Shown in pieces: positions 54,829 through 63,758 of a stretch of DNA of 64,000 bases. The DNA is taken from positions 148,791 to 212,790 of the forward strand of contig NZ_RQET01000007.1 of NCBI RefSeq assembly GCF_004769195.1, written 5' to 3'. Source of the stretch: Leptospira fletcheri. GTDB taxonomy: Bacteria; Spirochaetota; Leptospiria; Leptospirales; Leptospiraceae. The notes below the pieces were generated by a model, which saw only the letters and a program-made list of their open reading frames with translations, did not search any database and was not told where the DNA came from. The first letter of the stretch is position 1; each line of letters starts with the position of its first letter. The position numbers and the translations under genes were made by a program.

Positions 54829-56280
54829 ATGTGTGATACCTTCGTCGCTACCCCGGAGAGCACCGCTTCGGGGAAGATGATTTTCGGTAAAAATTCCGAT
54901 CGGGAACCCAACGAGGCGCAATGTCTCGTTCGTTATCAGGAAAGAAAAAACCCTTCTGGAAATCTGAGAGTCACGTACAGGAATCTCCCGCAAGTAAAAG
55001 AGAATTTTGAAATACTGGTTTCCCGACCCTTTCAGATGTGGGGAGCGGAAATGGGGGCGAATTCCAGAGGAGTGACGATCGGCAACGAGGCGGTGTTTAC
55101 GAAAATTCCGTTTTCAAAAAAGGAGGACGGTTTAACGGGAATGGACCTGGTGCGCCTGGCTTTGGAAAGATCCAAAACCGCAGCGGAAGCCAGGGATTGG
55201 ATCGTGGAACTCATAGAAAAGTACGGTCAGGACGCCAAAGGCGGATACCAAAATCGGAATTTCCGGTATCACAATAGCTTTCTCATCGCCGATTCGAAGG
55301 ACGCATACGTCCTGGAGACTGCCGACCGTTTTTGGGCCTGGAAACGGATCCGAGGGTTTTACTCGATTTCCAACGGATTGACCTTGGAATCGGACTACGA
55401 CGATCTGCACCCTTCGGCCATCGATTACGCCCGGTCTCACGGCTGGCTGGCAAAGGGGGAGACGTTCTCCTTTCGTAAGGCCTTTAGCGATACGTTCTAT
55501 ACTACATTCGGTAAATGTAATGTTCGTCGCGCTCTTACGATGAGGGAGGGGATTTCCGCAAAAGGGAAATTGGATATAAAAAGCGCGATGGAAATTCTGA
55601 GGATGGAAGGGCAAGGCGGACCCAAGTCCAGAATGGGCGGAGGGCCGGGAGGATTTCCTCCCAGAGATTCGGATTTTTTGCCCGCGAATTCGGGAATGGG
55701 GTCCGTATGTCTGCACGCGACCGGATTTTTAGCCCCGAACCAGACGAACTCGTCCCTGGTGGCCCAGATCGATCCGGATCCTTCCCGGTCCCAATACTGG
55801 TTCACAGGTACTTCGATTCCCGCTTTGTCCGTATTCCTCCCTTTCTTCATTCCAGGAAAGTCCGCTAGGAACGGAAGGATCATTCAACCGGGAGCAGTGC
55901 CCGATTCCTCCCTTTGGTGGAGTCACGAAATTCTCTACCGGCTTTGCCTCCGGAATTATTCCGAAGCGATCGGAATTTTTTCCGCAGAACTAAAAGAGTT
56001 ACAGGAAAACTTATTTAAAAAAACGGAAACTATCCTCTCCGAAAAGAAAAGCACGGGAAGAGAGGATTCTTTGTCCGAGACCGCTCTGGAACAGGTCGGA
56101 AATGCCTATCGAAAATGGAGGATCGAGGTCGCCGAACTATCGATCAAGGGAATGTTTTTACCGAAGCCTTGGTTTTCCCCGTTTTACCGGATCAGCTGGA
56201 AATTATGGAACCGTAGGGCGAAAATCACGGATTCCGTTCTGAAGGGGAAGGACCTGCCTTACGAGCGCGCATATTTATGA
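54829..56280 (+). CDS. C69/secernin-type Ntn hydrolase
   Basis: 483 residues starting [11 protein letters not shown]; after removal of Met, Cys2 would be the N-terminal nucleophile. The start [19 protein letters not shown], the block [19 protein letters not shown], and [26 protein letters not shown] are close to secernin-like members of peptidase family C69. These are dipeptidase-like or amidohydrolase enzymes whose natural substrate is mostly unknown. There is no signal peptide, so it is cytoplasmic. A longer start at 54793 is less likely because the Cys must be second. Its 3' end overlaps the convergent TerC gene by 56 bases. Confidence 0.88.
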   Translation: MCDTFVATPESTASGKMIFGKNSDREPNEAQCLVRYQERKNPSGNLRVTYRNLPQVKENFEILVSRPFQMWGAEMGANSRGVTIGNEAVFTKIPFSKKEDGLTGMDLVRLALERSKTAAEARDWIVELIEKYGQDAKGGYQNRNFRYHNSFLIADSKDAYVLETADRFWAWKRIRGFYSISNGLTLESDYDDLHPSAIDYARSHGWLAKGETFSFRKAFSDTFYTTFGKCNVRRALTMREGISAKGKLDIKSAMEILRMEGQGGPKSRMGGGPGGFPPRDSDFLPANSGMGSVCLHATGFLAPNQTNSSLVAQIDPDPSRSQYWFTGTSIPALSVFLPFFIPGKSARNGRIIQPGAVPDSSLWWSHEILYRLCLRNYSEAIGIFSAELKELQENLFKKTETILSEKKSTGREDSLSETALEQVGNAYRKWRIEVAELSIKGMFLPKPWFSPFYRISWKLWNRRAKITDSVLKGKDLPYERAYL

Positions 56281-56953
56281 ATTCGACCAGGAGGGAAAAA
56301 GCCATCGCGAAGTAGATATATCCTTTCGGGATATGGAAATGCAAGCCGTCCGCAAAAAGCATCACACCCACAAGGATGAGAAACGATAAGGCTAGGACTT
56401 TCATACTCGGATGCGCGTTGATAAAATCGCCGACCGGACCGGAAAAAGCCAGCATGATCAACATGGAGAGAACGACCGCGGAGGCCATTACGTAAAAATC
56501 CCCGGATAAGCCTACTGCGGTGACGATGGAATCTATGGAAAAAATAATATCCAAGACGATGACCTGCGAAACGACTCGGCCGAAAGAACTTTTTTTATCT
56601 TCGGAAAGGGAACCTTTTTCTTCCGATTCGATCTTATGGTGGATCTCGCTTGTACTCTTTGCGATCAGAAAAAGACCTCCGGACAGCATGATCAGGTCCC
56701 TGCCGGTCACCTTAAAGAGAAACACCGAAAAAAGTTCCTCCGTAAGACTCGCCAGCCAACTCGCGGCGAAGAGCAGCGCGATCCTGAACCCTAGAGCCGC
56801 CAAGAGTCCCACGCTTCTGCCTAAACGTTGGTCCTCTTTGGGTAGTTTGCCGACCACGATGGATAAAAAAACGATATTGTCGATTCCCAAGACCACTTCC
56901 ATCGCAGTAAGAGAAAATAAGGCTACGGCGGAGTCTAATAGTTGTGCTTCCAT
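56225..56953 (-). CDS. TerC-family integral membrane protein
   Basis: 242 residues with about seven hydrophobic helices. The two TerC signature helices with Asp are visible: [21 protein letters not shown] and [20 protein letters not shown]. The C-terminus has [30 protein letters not shown]. TerC-type proteins (Alx, MeeF, TerC) export Mn2+ or assist metal loading of secreted proteins. The exact role here is unknown. It converges with and overlaps the C69 gene by 56 bases and is divergent from the SelL-type gene. Confidence 0.92.
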   Translation of the reverse strand: MEAQLLDSAVALFSLTAMEVVLGIDNIVFLSIVVGKLPKEDQRLGRSVGLLAALGFRIALLFAASWLASLTEELFSVFLFKVTGRDLIMLSGGLFLIAKSTSEIHHKIESEEKGSLSEDKKSSFGRVVSQVIVLDIIFSIDSIVTAVGLSGDFYVMASAVVLSMLIMLAFSGPVGDFINAHPSMKVLALSFLILVGVMLFADGLHFHIPKGYIYFAMAFSLLVEFINMRARKAGPSPSERNP

Positions 56954-57010
56954 TCGAAAAAGAAAATCGAATCGGAAAATAAAAAAGCAATCGATTTCCG
57001 GCGGAATTCC

Positions 57011-57598
57011 GTGGAAGATTTCGGACTTGTAGAGATGGATTTTTTACCCAAAGAGTTGATGCAAAGTCCCGTCCGAGGGAGAAATCTGATCGGTCCGACA
57101 TTCGAGCAGAACCTTCCCGTAAAACAGACCCTTTTGGTTTTTCTGCGCCATTTCGGTTGTATTTTTTGCCGGGAATGCGTATCCGATCTACGCGACCTTT
57201 CCGATTCTATCCCGGCATTTCCGCCGATTTTGTTCGTATATCCGGAAGAAGAAAGAATGGGAGAAGAATTTTTCCAAAGGCACTGGCCGGAAGCGAGCGC
57301 CATCGCCGACCGCCAAGCTGCATTCTACGGACTAGCTGGCTTAGAAGATGGAAATTTTCTGGAACTCGCAGGTCCGGAAGTTTGGGGGGCCGCGCTTCGT
57401 GCGGTAGCCAAGGGAAATTTCTACGGGGTCCAAGGGCAGCACCTGTTGCAGATGCCCGGAGCTTTTTTGGTTCTGAAAGATCGGATTTTATGGGAGCACA
57501 AGTATCGGCATATCGGTGACCATCCCGACTGGACTAAGCTGCCGGGTTGTTCGCCGATCTCTTCGGAAAACCTGGATCCCGGAATTCTGCCCGCCTAA
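57011..57598 (+). CDS. SelL-related peroxiredoxin-like thioredoxin-fold protein
   Basis: About 195 residues from a GTG at 57011. An ATG at 57035 is the other candidate, and neither has a strong Shine-Dalgarno. The thioredoxin-fold active region is [20 protein letters not shown], with three Cys in C-x2-C-x2-C. Downstream parts [21 protein letters not shown] and [24 protein letters not shown] match the SelL/PRX-like2 (AhpC-TSA-like) subgroup. Such proteins probably reduce or form disulfides, and in some lineages the first Cys is selenocysteine. Here it is Cys. It is divergent from TerC and ends about 100 bases before the sigma-like gene. Confidence 0.75.
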   Translation: MEDFGLVEMDFLPKELMQSPVRGRNLIGPTFEQNLPVKQTLLVFLRHFGCIFCRECVSDLRDLSDSIPAFPPILFVYPEEERMGEEFFQRHWPEASAIADRQAAFYGLAGLEDGNFLELAGPEVWGAALRAVAKGNFYGVQGQHLLQMPGAFLVLKDRILWEHKYRHIGDHPDWTKLPGCSPISSENLDPGILPA

Positions 57599-57701
57599 TC
57601 CTTCAAAAAAAAATCGTAAATTAGGTCTTTGTCATCGGATTGCGTCTAACGCACACAGGCGAAGGGAGAGATTCGCTCGCCCGATTTTTCATTTGCCGTA
57701 C

Positions 57702-58541
57702 ATGAGGCTTATGATGGATCGAGACCAACGATTGACCGAAGCGGTCGCAACCTATTTTCAAACCGGAGAGAAAAAGGACTTTCTGAACGAAGCATGGATT
57801 TGGACCAAACATATCTGTATGCGTAGGTTCGGAATGGATGAGGACGGAAGTTCCGAAGTGATGCTGAGGATCGTTCAAAGTGCGGAGCGCTGCCTTGAGA
57901 TTTATCGATCGAGGGAATACGGGAATTTTCCGGCGTATTTTACCGTTTATGTAAAGAATCAGATTCTGAATCAGAGAAAGCGGGAAAGCGTATCCCGGAA
58001 AAAGGAAAGAATCCTGATGGAGGTAAAAGGATCCGATATCGGAACTAGGGAAACGGTTTCGGAAATGAGGACTAGCGAAGAAGAGATCTTACGAATCCTA
58101 ATGCGAAAGGCATTGGCGGAACTCGAGACTCTTCCCTGTCTTGTGGTCAAAATGAGGCATAGGATACCCATGAATCTGAGGGAACTCAAACTTTTGAAAG
58201 GAAAGCTAAAAAGAAAATCCTCCGGTCTTCGGGCCTATTTTATGGAAGAAGAGGAATACGAAAGAAGCCAGAGGTTACGCAGGAAGGCAGTGACGGACCA
58301 ATTACAGGTCTTTTTCGGACGGACGTATTTTTCGGAATCCAACCGCTCCGAAAAGTGGAGGAAGAGAAAAAAAATCTGGGCCGACAAAATGGCCCATATC
58401 GGGGAGGAGCAAAGTTTCCGCCGGATCGCCGTTAGTCTCGCTCTCAGCGAACATACGGTAAGGAAAGTGTATTACGACGCGATCCGAACAATGCGGGATC
58501 GTCGGGTCGGAAAGGAGTTCCACCTTTCCCTCGCTGCGTGA
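57702..58541 (+). CDS. Sigma-70-like protein with extended inter-region segment
   Basis: 279 residues from the ATG at 57702. The frame is open further upstream but that part is not protein-like. Residues ~8-110 look like a sigma region-2-type helical domain (RRFGMDEDGSSEVMLRIVQS, FPAYFTVYVKNQILNQRKRE). The C-terminal ~55 residues contain QSFRRIAVSLALSEHTVRKVYYDAIRTM, which fits a region-4 helix-turn-helix. A long, Lys/Arg/Glu-rich middle separates them. It probably is a divergent ECF-type sigma factor or related transcription factor. Confidence is moderate because conserved core residues are hard to align by eye. It converges with the patatin gene (one-base gap). Confidence 0.6.
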   Translation: MRLMMDRDQRLTEAVATYFQTGEKKDFLNEAWIWTKHICMRRFGMDEDGSSEVMLRIVQSAERCLEIYRSREYGNFPAYFTVYVKNQILNQRKRESVSRKKERILMEVKGSDIGTRETVSEMRTSEEEILRILMRKALAELETLPCLVVKMRHRIPMNLRELKLLKGKLKRKSSGLRAYFMEEEEYERSQRLRRKAVTDQLQVFFGRTYFSESNRSEKWRKRKKIWADKMAHIGEEQSFRRIAVSLALSEHTVRKVYYDAIRTMRDRRVGKEFHLSLAA

Positions 58542-59540
58542 TCAATCTTTCGGTTTTACCGTAGGAATCCAGAGCTTTCGGAAGATGGATTTGTTCCTTA
58601 GAGAGGATAGTTCGCCCAAAAGATTCGCGACCACCTTATGGCCTGCCTCCATTCCTCGCGTAACGGAGCGATTCAACAACCGGGAACTCGTGCTCACCAT
58701 GCTAAGTTCGGAAACTTTAGGAGCGATCACCCTGATCTTGACGTTCGCAGGAGGGGATTCGATGATCCTGAGGGCCCGATTGTACATCGTGTGGTGGACC
58801 TTCGTGATCATGTGATAGAGTTTTCGATCGGAAGGATAGGAAAGCCATCCTTGCAAGTTCGGGATCGGGTCCGAAAAGTCCTCTTTGGGGGAATTTAAAA
58901 CCACGGTGATGTCCTTAAATCCGGCCTCTATCACTTTTTCCACAGGGATCGGATCCGAGATCCCGCCGTCTCCGAAATACTGGTCTTCCAATTTCCATTT
59001 TCCCCGGGTGGCGATGGGAAGGGAAGTCGCTGCTTTGAGGAGATGGAGCACGTTGGAGGCGGTGGCGCGAACATATTCCGCCCTGGCCTTTGCCAGATTC
59101 GTCACCACCACATAGAAAGGAGAGGTTTCTTTTTTTTCCAAATATTCTGCGGGCAGACGGTATTTCGTCCCGAACAGGTAATCGATCAAGTATTCTTGGT
59201 CGAGGAGGGTTTTTCCCCGAAACGGATTCAACAAGGAGATGAGCTTGTTCCCGACCAGCTCTTTTCTCCAGATATCCAGGGTTCGGACCTCTTCCTCGGG
59301 AGTGGTTTCGTAACCTGTCGTATAATACGCCGCCGCGCAGGACCCGGAGGAAACCCCTAAAATGAGATCGAAAAATGTGGAGGGAAGGTATTGGTTCAAA
59401 GCGTAGAGGGCGCCTCCCGCAAACGAACCTTTCATTCCTCCGCCGGCGACTACCAAAGCCTTAGAATTTTTGGAGGCGGACGGAAGGTCGTGGTTGCCCG
59501 GAAAAGCGTCGGAGTTTCCGGGGGAAAAATAAGAACTCAT
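58542..59540 (-). CDS. Patatin-like phospholipase
   Basis: 332 residues from the ATG at 59540. A TTG 16 codons further upstream is less likely. The oxyanion loop is KALVVAGGGMKGSFAGGALY, the nucleophile elbow LILGVSSGSCAAAYY (GxSxG), and the dyad Asp lies in YFGDGGISDPIPVEKVIEA. The set is complete for a patatin lipid acyl hydrolase. There is no signal peptide. The C-terminus is helical without a membrane segment. Bacterial patatins degrade phospholipids or act on host lipids. The substrate is unknown. It is convergent with the sigma-like gene. Confidence 0.92.
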   Translation of the reverse strand: MSSYFSPGNSDAFPGNHDLPSASKNSKALVVAGGGMKGSFAGGALYALNQYLPSTFFDLILGVSSGSCAAAYYTTGYETTPEEEVRTLDIWRKELVGNKLISLLNPFRGKTLLDQEYLIDYLFGTKYRLPAEYLEKKETSPFYVVVTNLAKARAEYVRATASNVLHLLKAATSLPIATRGKWKLEDQYFGDGGISDPIPVEKVIEAGFKDITVVLNSPKEDFSDPIPNLQGWLSYPSDRKLYHMITKVHHTMYNRALRIIESPPANVKIRVIAPKVSELSMVSTSSRLLNRSVTRGMEAGHKVVANLLGELSSLRNKSIFRKLWIPTVKPKD

Positions 59541-59774
59541 CTGATTCTTAAAATGGATCCCTGACCCTATCCCGCAAGCAGGATGCAATTGTGCGGTGGC
59601 AAATTCCGAGTCGCTTTTTTAGGAAATTCGATCCTTTTTTGCAACCCAAAATGCTCTAATTCCCTTCGATTTGTAATGAAAATAGGCTAAATTTTATATA
59701 CAAAAAGGGGGGGATTAGAATCCTTTATGAATTGACCGGAATTTTTTTTCCGTCTAAGCTTTTAATACGTTTTT

Positions 59775-60185
59775 ATGCATTTACAACCTGCATTCGGAGC
59801 GACGGTAAAACGAATCGGGGGGAAGTTTCAATTCCTTCACTCCCTCATTTTATCCGTACTTCTGTATTCCCTCGCAATGGATGCAGTGATCGATACCATC
59901 GATATCTGGAATGGCGATTGGGGAGGGGTAGAAGGAGAGGTTTTCCGGCCGAGAATCCCGAGACAGAATGTGAGGGAGCAGTCCGGACTATTTACCGGTT
60001 CCTACTTCGAAGCCCAGACCAAGACGGAAGCTAGAGAGGATTCTCTCCCATTACTCGGATTTCAATTGGTCCAGTCCAAGTCCACCTTGGAAATGGCGGA
60101 TATTTCCGGCGCATTTTCCCGCAATACATTACTCCAACACACTTTTCTTTCTCTTCCCCCTCCTTCCTCCGCTGTCGTTTGTTGA
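59775..60185 (+). CDS. Hypothetical protein with one N-terminal hydrophobic segment
   Basis: 136 residues. Residues ~18-38 form a hydrophobic run (FLHSLILSVLLYSLAMDAVI), then a polar, Thr/Ser-rich region ending in SLPPPSSAVVC. I recognise no family, and coding support is only moderate. A TAATAC sits at -12 to -7 from the ATG and there is no Shine-Dalgarno, so the mRNA may be leaderless. A later ATG within the hydrophobic part (residue 35) is possible. It precedes the speD gene by about 90 bases. Confidence 0.45.
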   Translation: MHLQPAFGATVKRIGGKFQFLHSLILSVLLYSLAMDAVIDTIDIWNGDWGGVEGEVFRPRIPRQNVREQSGLFTGSYFEAQTKTEAREDSLPLLGFQLVQSKSTLEMADISGAFSRNTLLQHTFLSLPPPSSAVVC

Positions 60186-60205
60186 TTCGGTGATACTGAA
60201 TTTTA

Positions 60206-60249
60206 GGGGAAAAGGTTCCCCGGCGAAACCGAGATTGATTCCGGTTTCG
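60206..60249 (+). promoter_or_regulatory. Two tandem hairpins in the speD leader
   Basis: GGGGAA-AAGG-TTCCCC at 60206-60221 is followed by CGAAACCG...CGGTTTCG at 60224-60231/60242-60249. They lie just before the speD ribosome site without a T run, so they could be a regulatory 5' UTR rather than a terminator. Confidence 0.4.
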
Positions 60250-60277
60250 AGTTAGAAAAACGGAGATTTTAATATAT

Positions 60278-60703
60278 ATGTCGATTATCAATACGCAAGG
60301 TCCGGTCCGACCCATCCTATCCAAGCCGGGACAAGTTCCCGCAGAAAATGGCCAACCAGGTTTCGAATTCTACGGACGTCATTTAATGACGGATTTCGTA
60401 GGATGCCAAATCGATTTGGACGATGCGGAGAGGATTTCTCGAGACATGGAAGAAGCGATTCAATCCATCGGCGCCACCATTTTGAACAAGGTCGAACATC
60501 GTTTCGATCCGCACGGAGTGACGATTCTATTTTTGCTTTCGGAATCCCACGCTAGTATCCACACGTACCCGGAATACGGTTCCTGCTTCCTGGATATTTT
60601 TACCTGCGGTAAGACGATCGATGTGATTCCTTTTGGTACCTACCTACAGAAACTGTGGAAGCCGGAGAGAGTGATCAATCGGTACGAAGAGCGGTCCGCT
60701 TAA
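60278..60703 (+). CDS. speD: S-adenosylmethionine decarboxylase proenzyme
   Basis: 141 residues. The processing site is visible as LLSESHASIHTYPEYG: cleavage before the first Ser after Glu gives the pyruvoyl group, and His in IHTYPE and Cys in IFTCG are the usual proton donors. The N-terminus of ~45 residues before MTDFVGCQIDLDDAE is longer than in typical class 1b enzymes. GGAG lies before the ATG at 60278, supporting the long form. The enzyme makes decarboxylated SAM, the aminopropyl donor for spermidine. It is 12 bases upstream of speE. Two hairpins in the leader may regulate it. Confidence 0.95.
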   Translation: MSIINTQGPVRPILSKPGQVPAENGQPGFEFYGRHLMTDFVGCQIDLDDAERISRDMEEAIQSIGATILNKVEHRFDPHGVTILFLLSESHASIHTYPEYGSCFLDIFTCGKTIDVIPFGTYLQKLWKPERVINRYEERSA

Positions 60704-60715
60704 AAGAGAGGTAAA

Positions 60716-61666
60716 ATGGATCCTACTACACAATCTTGGTTCACGGAACAGGTCGATTACCGTGAAATGCACCAATTCCTGAAGGATAAGAATTCCAGGA
60801 GTTTCCGTACGGAGTTTCAGCAAGTGGAGTTTCACCACTTGCACGCCTTTGGAAAGACCATGGTGCTTGATGGAGCGGTTCAATCGGCCGAAGCTGACGA
60901 ACATTTATTTCATGAATGTTTGGTACAGCCGGCGATGCTGGCCCATCCGGAACCCAGAAAAGTCCTGATTTTAGGAGGAGGCGAAGGAGCGACCTTACGG
61001 GAAGTGCTCAAGCATGATTCCGTAGAATTGGCCGTGATGGTAGATATCGACGGCGAATTCGTGGACTTTTGCAAGAACCATCTTTCGGATTGGAATTCCA
61101 GCGCCTTTTCCGATCCTCGTGCAAAACTTTTGTACATGGACGGTCGGAAATATCTGGAAGAGACGACGGAGACTTTCGACGTGATCATCACCGATATCAC
61201 GGACATCCTAGTCGACGGGCCGGCCATCCGACTGTACACCAAGGAATTCTATGCTCTCTGCGCCAAGAGACTGAATCGAAACGGATATTTGGCTCTCCAA
61301 GCTCTGGAACTTTCCTCGCAAATATGGGCGCAACACGCCACCCTCCGGAGAACGATCCGGAAGTCTTTCGAGTTTGTGGAAAGCTATAGCATCTTTGTGC
61401 CTTCCTTTACCTCTACTTGGGGATTTATCATCGCTACGAATGCGGGAAATCCTATTCTGAGTGCAGAGGAGTTGGTGAACCGCATCGAAAAACGGAACAT
61501 GGCTTCCCGCCTGTATGCGTTTGATGAAATCACCTACCGGGGTATTTTTTCTCTGCCTAAGGATCTGAGAAAATGTCTCTCCCTAGACGGGTCCTTTTTG
61601 GAAGACGAGCAACCTCTACGATTTTCCCCTAAAGATACGGAGTATCGGAAAGGGGTCAAACGATGA
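60716..61666 (+). CDS. speE: Spermidine synthase (aminopropyltransferase)
   Basis: 316 residues with the SAM-fold binding motifs in SpeE context: FHHLHAFGKTMVLDGAVQSAEADEHLFHE, LILGGGEGATLREVLKH, VDIDGEFVDFCKNHL and DVIITDITDILVDGPAIRLYT. The last carries the catalytic Asp. Length fits a somewhat extended family member. It transfers the aminopropyl group from decarboxylated SAM (made by the speD product) to putrescine. AGAGG precedes the ATG. Its stop overlaps the next gene's start (ATGA). Confidence 0.95.
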   Translation: MDPTTQSWFTEQVDYREMHQFLKDKNSRSFRTEFQQVEFHHLHAFGKTMVLDGAVQSAEADEHLFHECLVQPAMLAHPEPRKVLILGGGEGATLREVLKHDSVELAVMVDIDGEFVDFCKNHLSDWNSSAFSDPRAKLLYMDGRKYLEETTETFDVIITDITDILVDGPAIRLYTKEFYALCAKRLNRNGYLALQALELSSQIWAQHATLRRTIRKSFEFVESYSIFVPSFTSTWGFIIATNAGNPILSAEELVNRIEKRNMASRLYAFDEITYRGIFSLPKDLRKCLSLDGSFLEDEQPLRFSPKDTEYRKGVKR

Positions 61667-62409
61667 CCGATGGCCGAGCGTGCTTTCGGGTATACTTTCT
61701 TTCGCAAGTAAAAACCGGTTCCGGCCTTAGAGCCGGAATCGAAGAGATCTCCTCCTCCTTTCGCAAATCTGCCTGGAGTCTAGGATTTCCTTTTGATTGT
61801 GTCGTCGTTCTGGATATGGACGGCGACCAGGCGCAAGAACGTGTTCAGGTCGAAGGATGGCTTAGGGAGCAAGCTCTCCCTTGCGAAGTCATTTCCGTCT
61901 CTAGACCTGTCCGAGCGGCCGAGTTACAGTCGAATTCCCGCGAGAAGGGCAAGAATTCCCTTTTCGCTACGAGAGCGGCTTTTGCCGCTTTTTTTGAATT
62001 TACTCACAGTTATGCTCAGAGAGCTCGAGAGTGGGCGGTCAGAAGCGTATCGAAATATTCTAAAGTAACGACAATGCAGTTGTTGGAAGCGGATGAAGTT
62101 CGTGAAGAACATGACCGTAGTCTAACTTTACTTCTCAAACTGGAAGCGACTTATTCTTTACTTTCGAAAGGATTCGACCCAGAGTGGGAGGAACTGAGAA
62201 AATTCGGAATCGGACCGAAAGGACCGAATTCGGAAGAGCTAGAGTCCTTGGTCGAGTCTTGGGAATCGATTCACGAGGCCTTGGAAGTCCTTTTGGAAAG
62301 AGTCTCGGAAAAGAAGTTTTTATTTTGGGAAATGTTAGCGGAATATACGATCGTAGTTCTGATTCTTTTGGAATTGGTCGTAGGAGTCATGGAATTTATG
62401 CGCGGTTAA
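61663..62409 (+). CDS. Unknown protein with C-terminal membrane helix, in the speDE operon
   Basis: 248 residues. The N-terminal half is soluble, with alternating hydrophobic positions (CFRVYFLSQVKTGSGL, PFDCVVVLDMDGDQ). A long helical region of coiled-coil type follows. The C-terminus is a single membrane helix (MLAEYTIVVLILLELVVGVM) and a short tail. The helical region plus terminal helix vaguely resembles RMD1/YagE (DUF155) proteins, but I cannot confirm that. It starts inside the speE stop (ATGA) and is followed after 11 bases by the OMP gene, so it belongs to the polyamine operon. Confidence 0.6.
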   Translation: MTDGRACFRVYFLSQVKTGSGLRAGIEEISSSFRKSAWSLGFPFDCVVVLDMDGDQAQERVQVEGWLREQALPCEVISVSRPVRAAELQSNSREKGKNSLFATRAAFAAFFEFTHSYAQRAREWAVRSVSKYSKVTTMQLLEADEVREEHDRSLTLLLKLEATYSLLSKGFDPEWEELRKFGIGPKGPNSEELESLVESWESIHEALEVLLERVSEKKFLFWEMLAEYTIVVLILLELVVGVMEFMRG

Positions 62410-62420
62410 CTCTGCCGTTC

Positions 62421-63758
62421 ATGTACGCTTCACTAAGATCCTTCCTTTTTTACACTCTTTTCGTTTTGTATTTTTTCGGCGGCTCTTTCTTTTGGCCGTC
62501 CTCTTTGGGTTCGCAAACGCCGGGGCCGGGTTTTTTCCAAGGGAAGGACCGGAAGGCGAGGCGGGAGTCCGAGAAAGAAAATGAAAACCGAAAGCCCGGA
62601 TTCAATTCCGCAAATCAAAAGACTCGGGTCTCTGCGAGACCTCCGGAGTCTTCCGCCGAAAACGAAGATGATGACGAAGAAGACAAAAAGCATGAAAGTC
62701 TTAAATCGGATTCGAAGCAGAAGGAAGACGACGAAGAGGATAAAATCGCCGTAAACGTCGAGTTTGCTACGGACTTCGTATTTCGAGGAAATACGTTCGG
62801 TAGCGAGTCTCTGAGCCAAAGGGACAATATCGCTTACAAATCCTTCCTACCTGCCTACACGTTCCAGCCTTCCATAGAGATCCCGGTAACGGACCGCCTA
62901 ACGGTGGAATTCTGGTTCAACCTTTTTACGAGCCATTTGGGAAACCGAGATTCTGACCAAAGGTTTTTGCAAAATCGGCCCGGGGGACCGGAGCTCCTGG
63001 GATATTACCAACCTGCCTTGGCCCAAGGGCAGATCCCTTTCGATCCGAGATTCGTGCACCCTTATAAGGAAGACAACGGATTAAAATGGGATAACGGAGG
63101 CGAGATCGAACTGACTTACGAACTGAGCAAGTCGAAGTTCGGAAATTTGGACGTCGGATTTTTTTCCTACAACACATTCCTCGCCAAAGACAGGTTTTCT
63201 TGGACTCAGGTGTTTGTTCGGTGGGAAATTCCGATCCTTCAATTTCTGGAACCGAAACTTTCCTTTTATAAGACCATGGACCCGGCAAACGACGCATCCA
63301 CGACCGGAATCAACAAAGGCTGGGGATATATTCCTTTGGAGATCGGTCATGAATTCAAATTGAACGATTCCATGAAATTCTCTTGGACCACTTCGGCCGG
63401 GTACATCATCCGAAACAACCCCGCGGACAATCGCTCCGGTTTTTCCGATATCACCACCACTTTAAAGTATTCCATCGACGGTTTTTTTCTCACTGCAAAT
63501 GCCGCCTATCGCCCCGACTTAGAAATTTACGACAGCAATTATTATTTCGACAATATCAAAGGCAGATACCAGAACGAGGACGGACTTACCGTGGATCCGT
63601 CGAAACAATATGGGATGTATAACAATGCCTTTAAACAGGCCGTCGTCAATAATGTGAGCGATCCGATCCTCCAAAAGGTGATTATAGATTCTTACCAAAG
63701 CCAGAATATCGTCAGGGCCATTTATTATTTTTCCGTAGGATATACAAAATATTTTTAA
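62421..63758 (+). CDS. Outer-membrane beta-barrel protein, paralogue of the 40925 gene
   Basis: 445 residues from the ATG at 62421. The signal peptide is FLFYTLFVLYFFGGSFFW. A long Lys/Asp/Glu-rich linker follows (~40-110), with runs such as ENEDDDEEDKKHE, then a beta-rich domain. The last residues VGYTKYF give the C-terminal Phe of barrel proteins. The barrel start FATDFVFRGNTFGSESLSQR matches IVTDFIWRGLSFSGENLNRR in the 40925 protein, and NRDSDQRFLQ matches DRDSDGRFQL. The gene closes the speD-speE-unknown run, 11 bases after the unknown gene. Linking a barrel to polyamine genes is unusual and could mean polyamine transport, but that is speculation. Confidence 0.75.
   Translation: MYASLRSFLFYTLFVLYFFGGSFFWPSSLGSQTPGPGFFQGKDRKARRESEKENENRKPGFNSANQKTRVSARPPESSAENEDDDEEDKKHESLKSDSKQKEDDEEDKIAVNVEFATDFVFRGNTFGSESLSQRDNIAYKSFLPAYTFQPSIEIPVTDRLTVEFWFNLFTSHLGNRDSDQRFLQNRPGGPELLGYYQPALAQGQIPFDPRFVHPYKEDNGLKWDNGGEIELTYELSKSKFGNLDVGFFSYNTFLAKDRFSWTQVFVRWEIPILQFLEPKLSFYKTMDPANDASTTGINKGWGYIPLEIGHEFKLNDSMKFSWTTSAGYIIRNNPADNRSGFSDITTTLKYSIDGFFLTANAAYRPDLEIYDSNYYFDNIKGRYQNEDGLTVDPSKQYGMYNNAFKQAVVNNVSDPILQKVIIDSYQSQNIVRAIYYFSVGYTKYF

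Noticed and set aside
57516..57701. N-terminal extension of the sigma-like gene
   Set aside because: It overlaps the SelL-type gene out of frame and has unrelated, Arg/Pro-rich composition.
62184..62420. N-terminal extension of the OMP at 62421
   Set aside because: This part overlaps the preceding gene in another frame. The signal peptide begins at the ATG at 62421.
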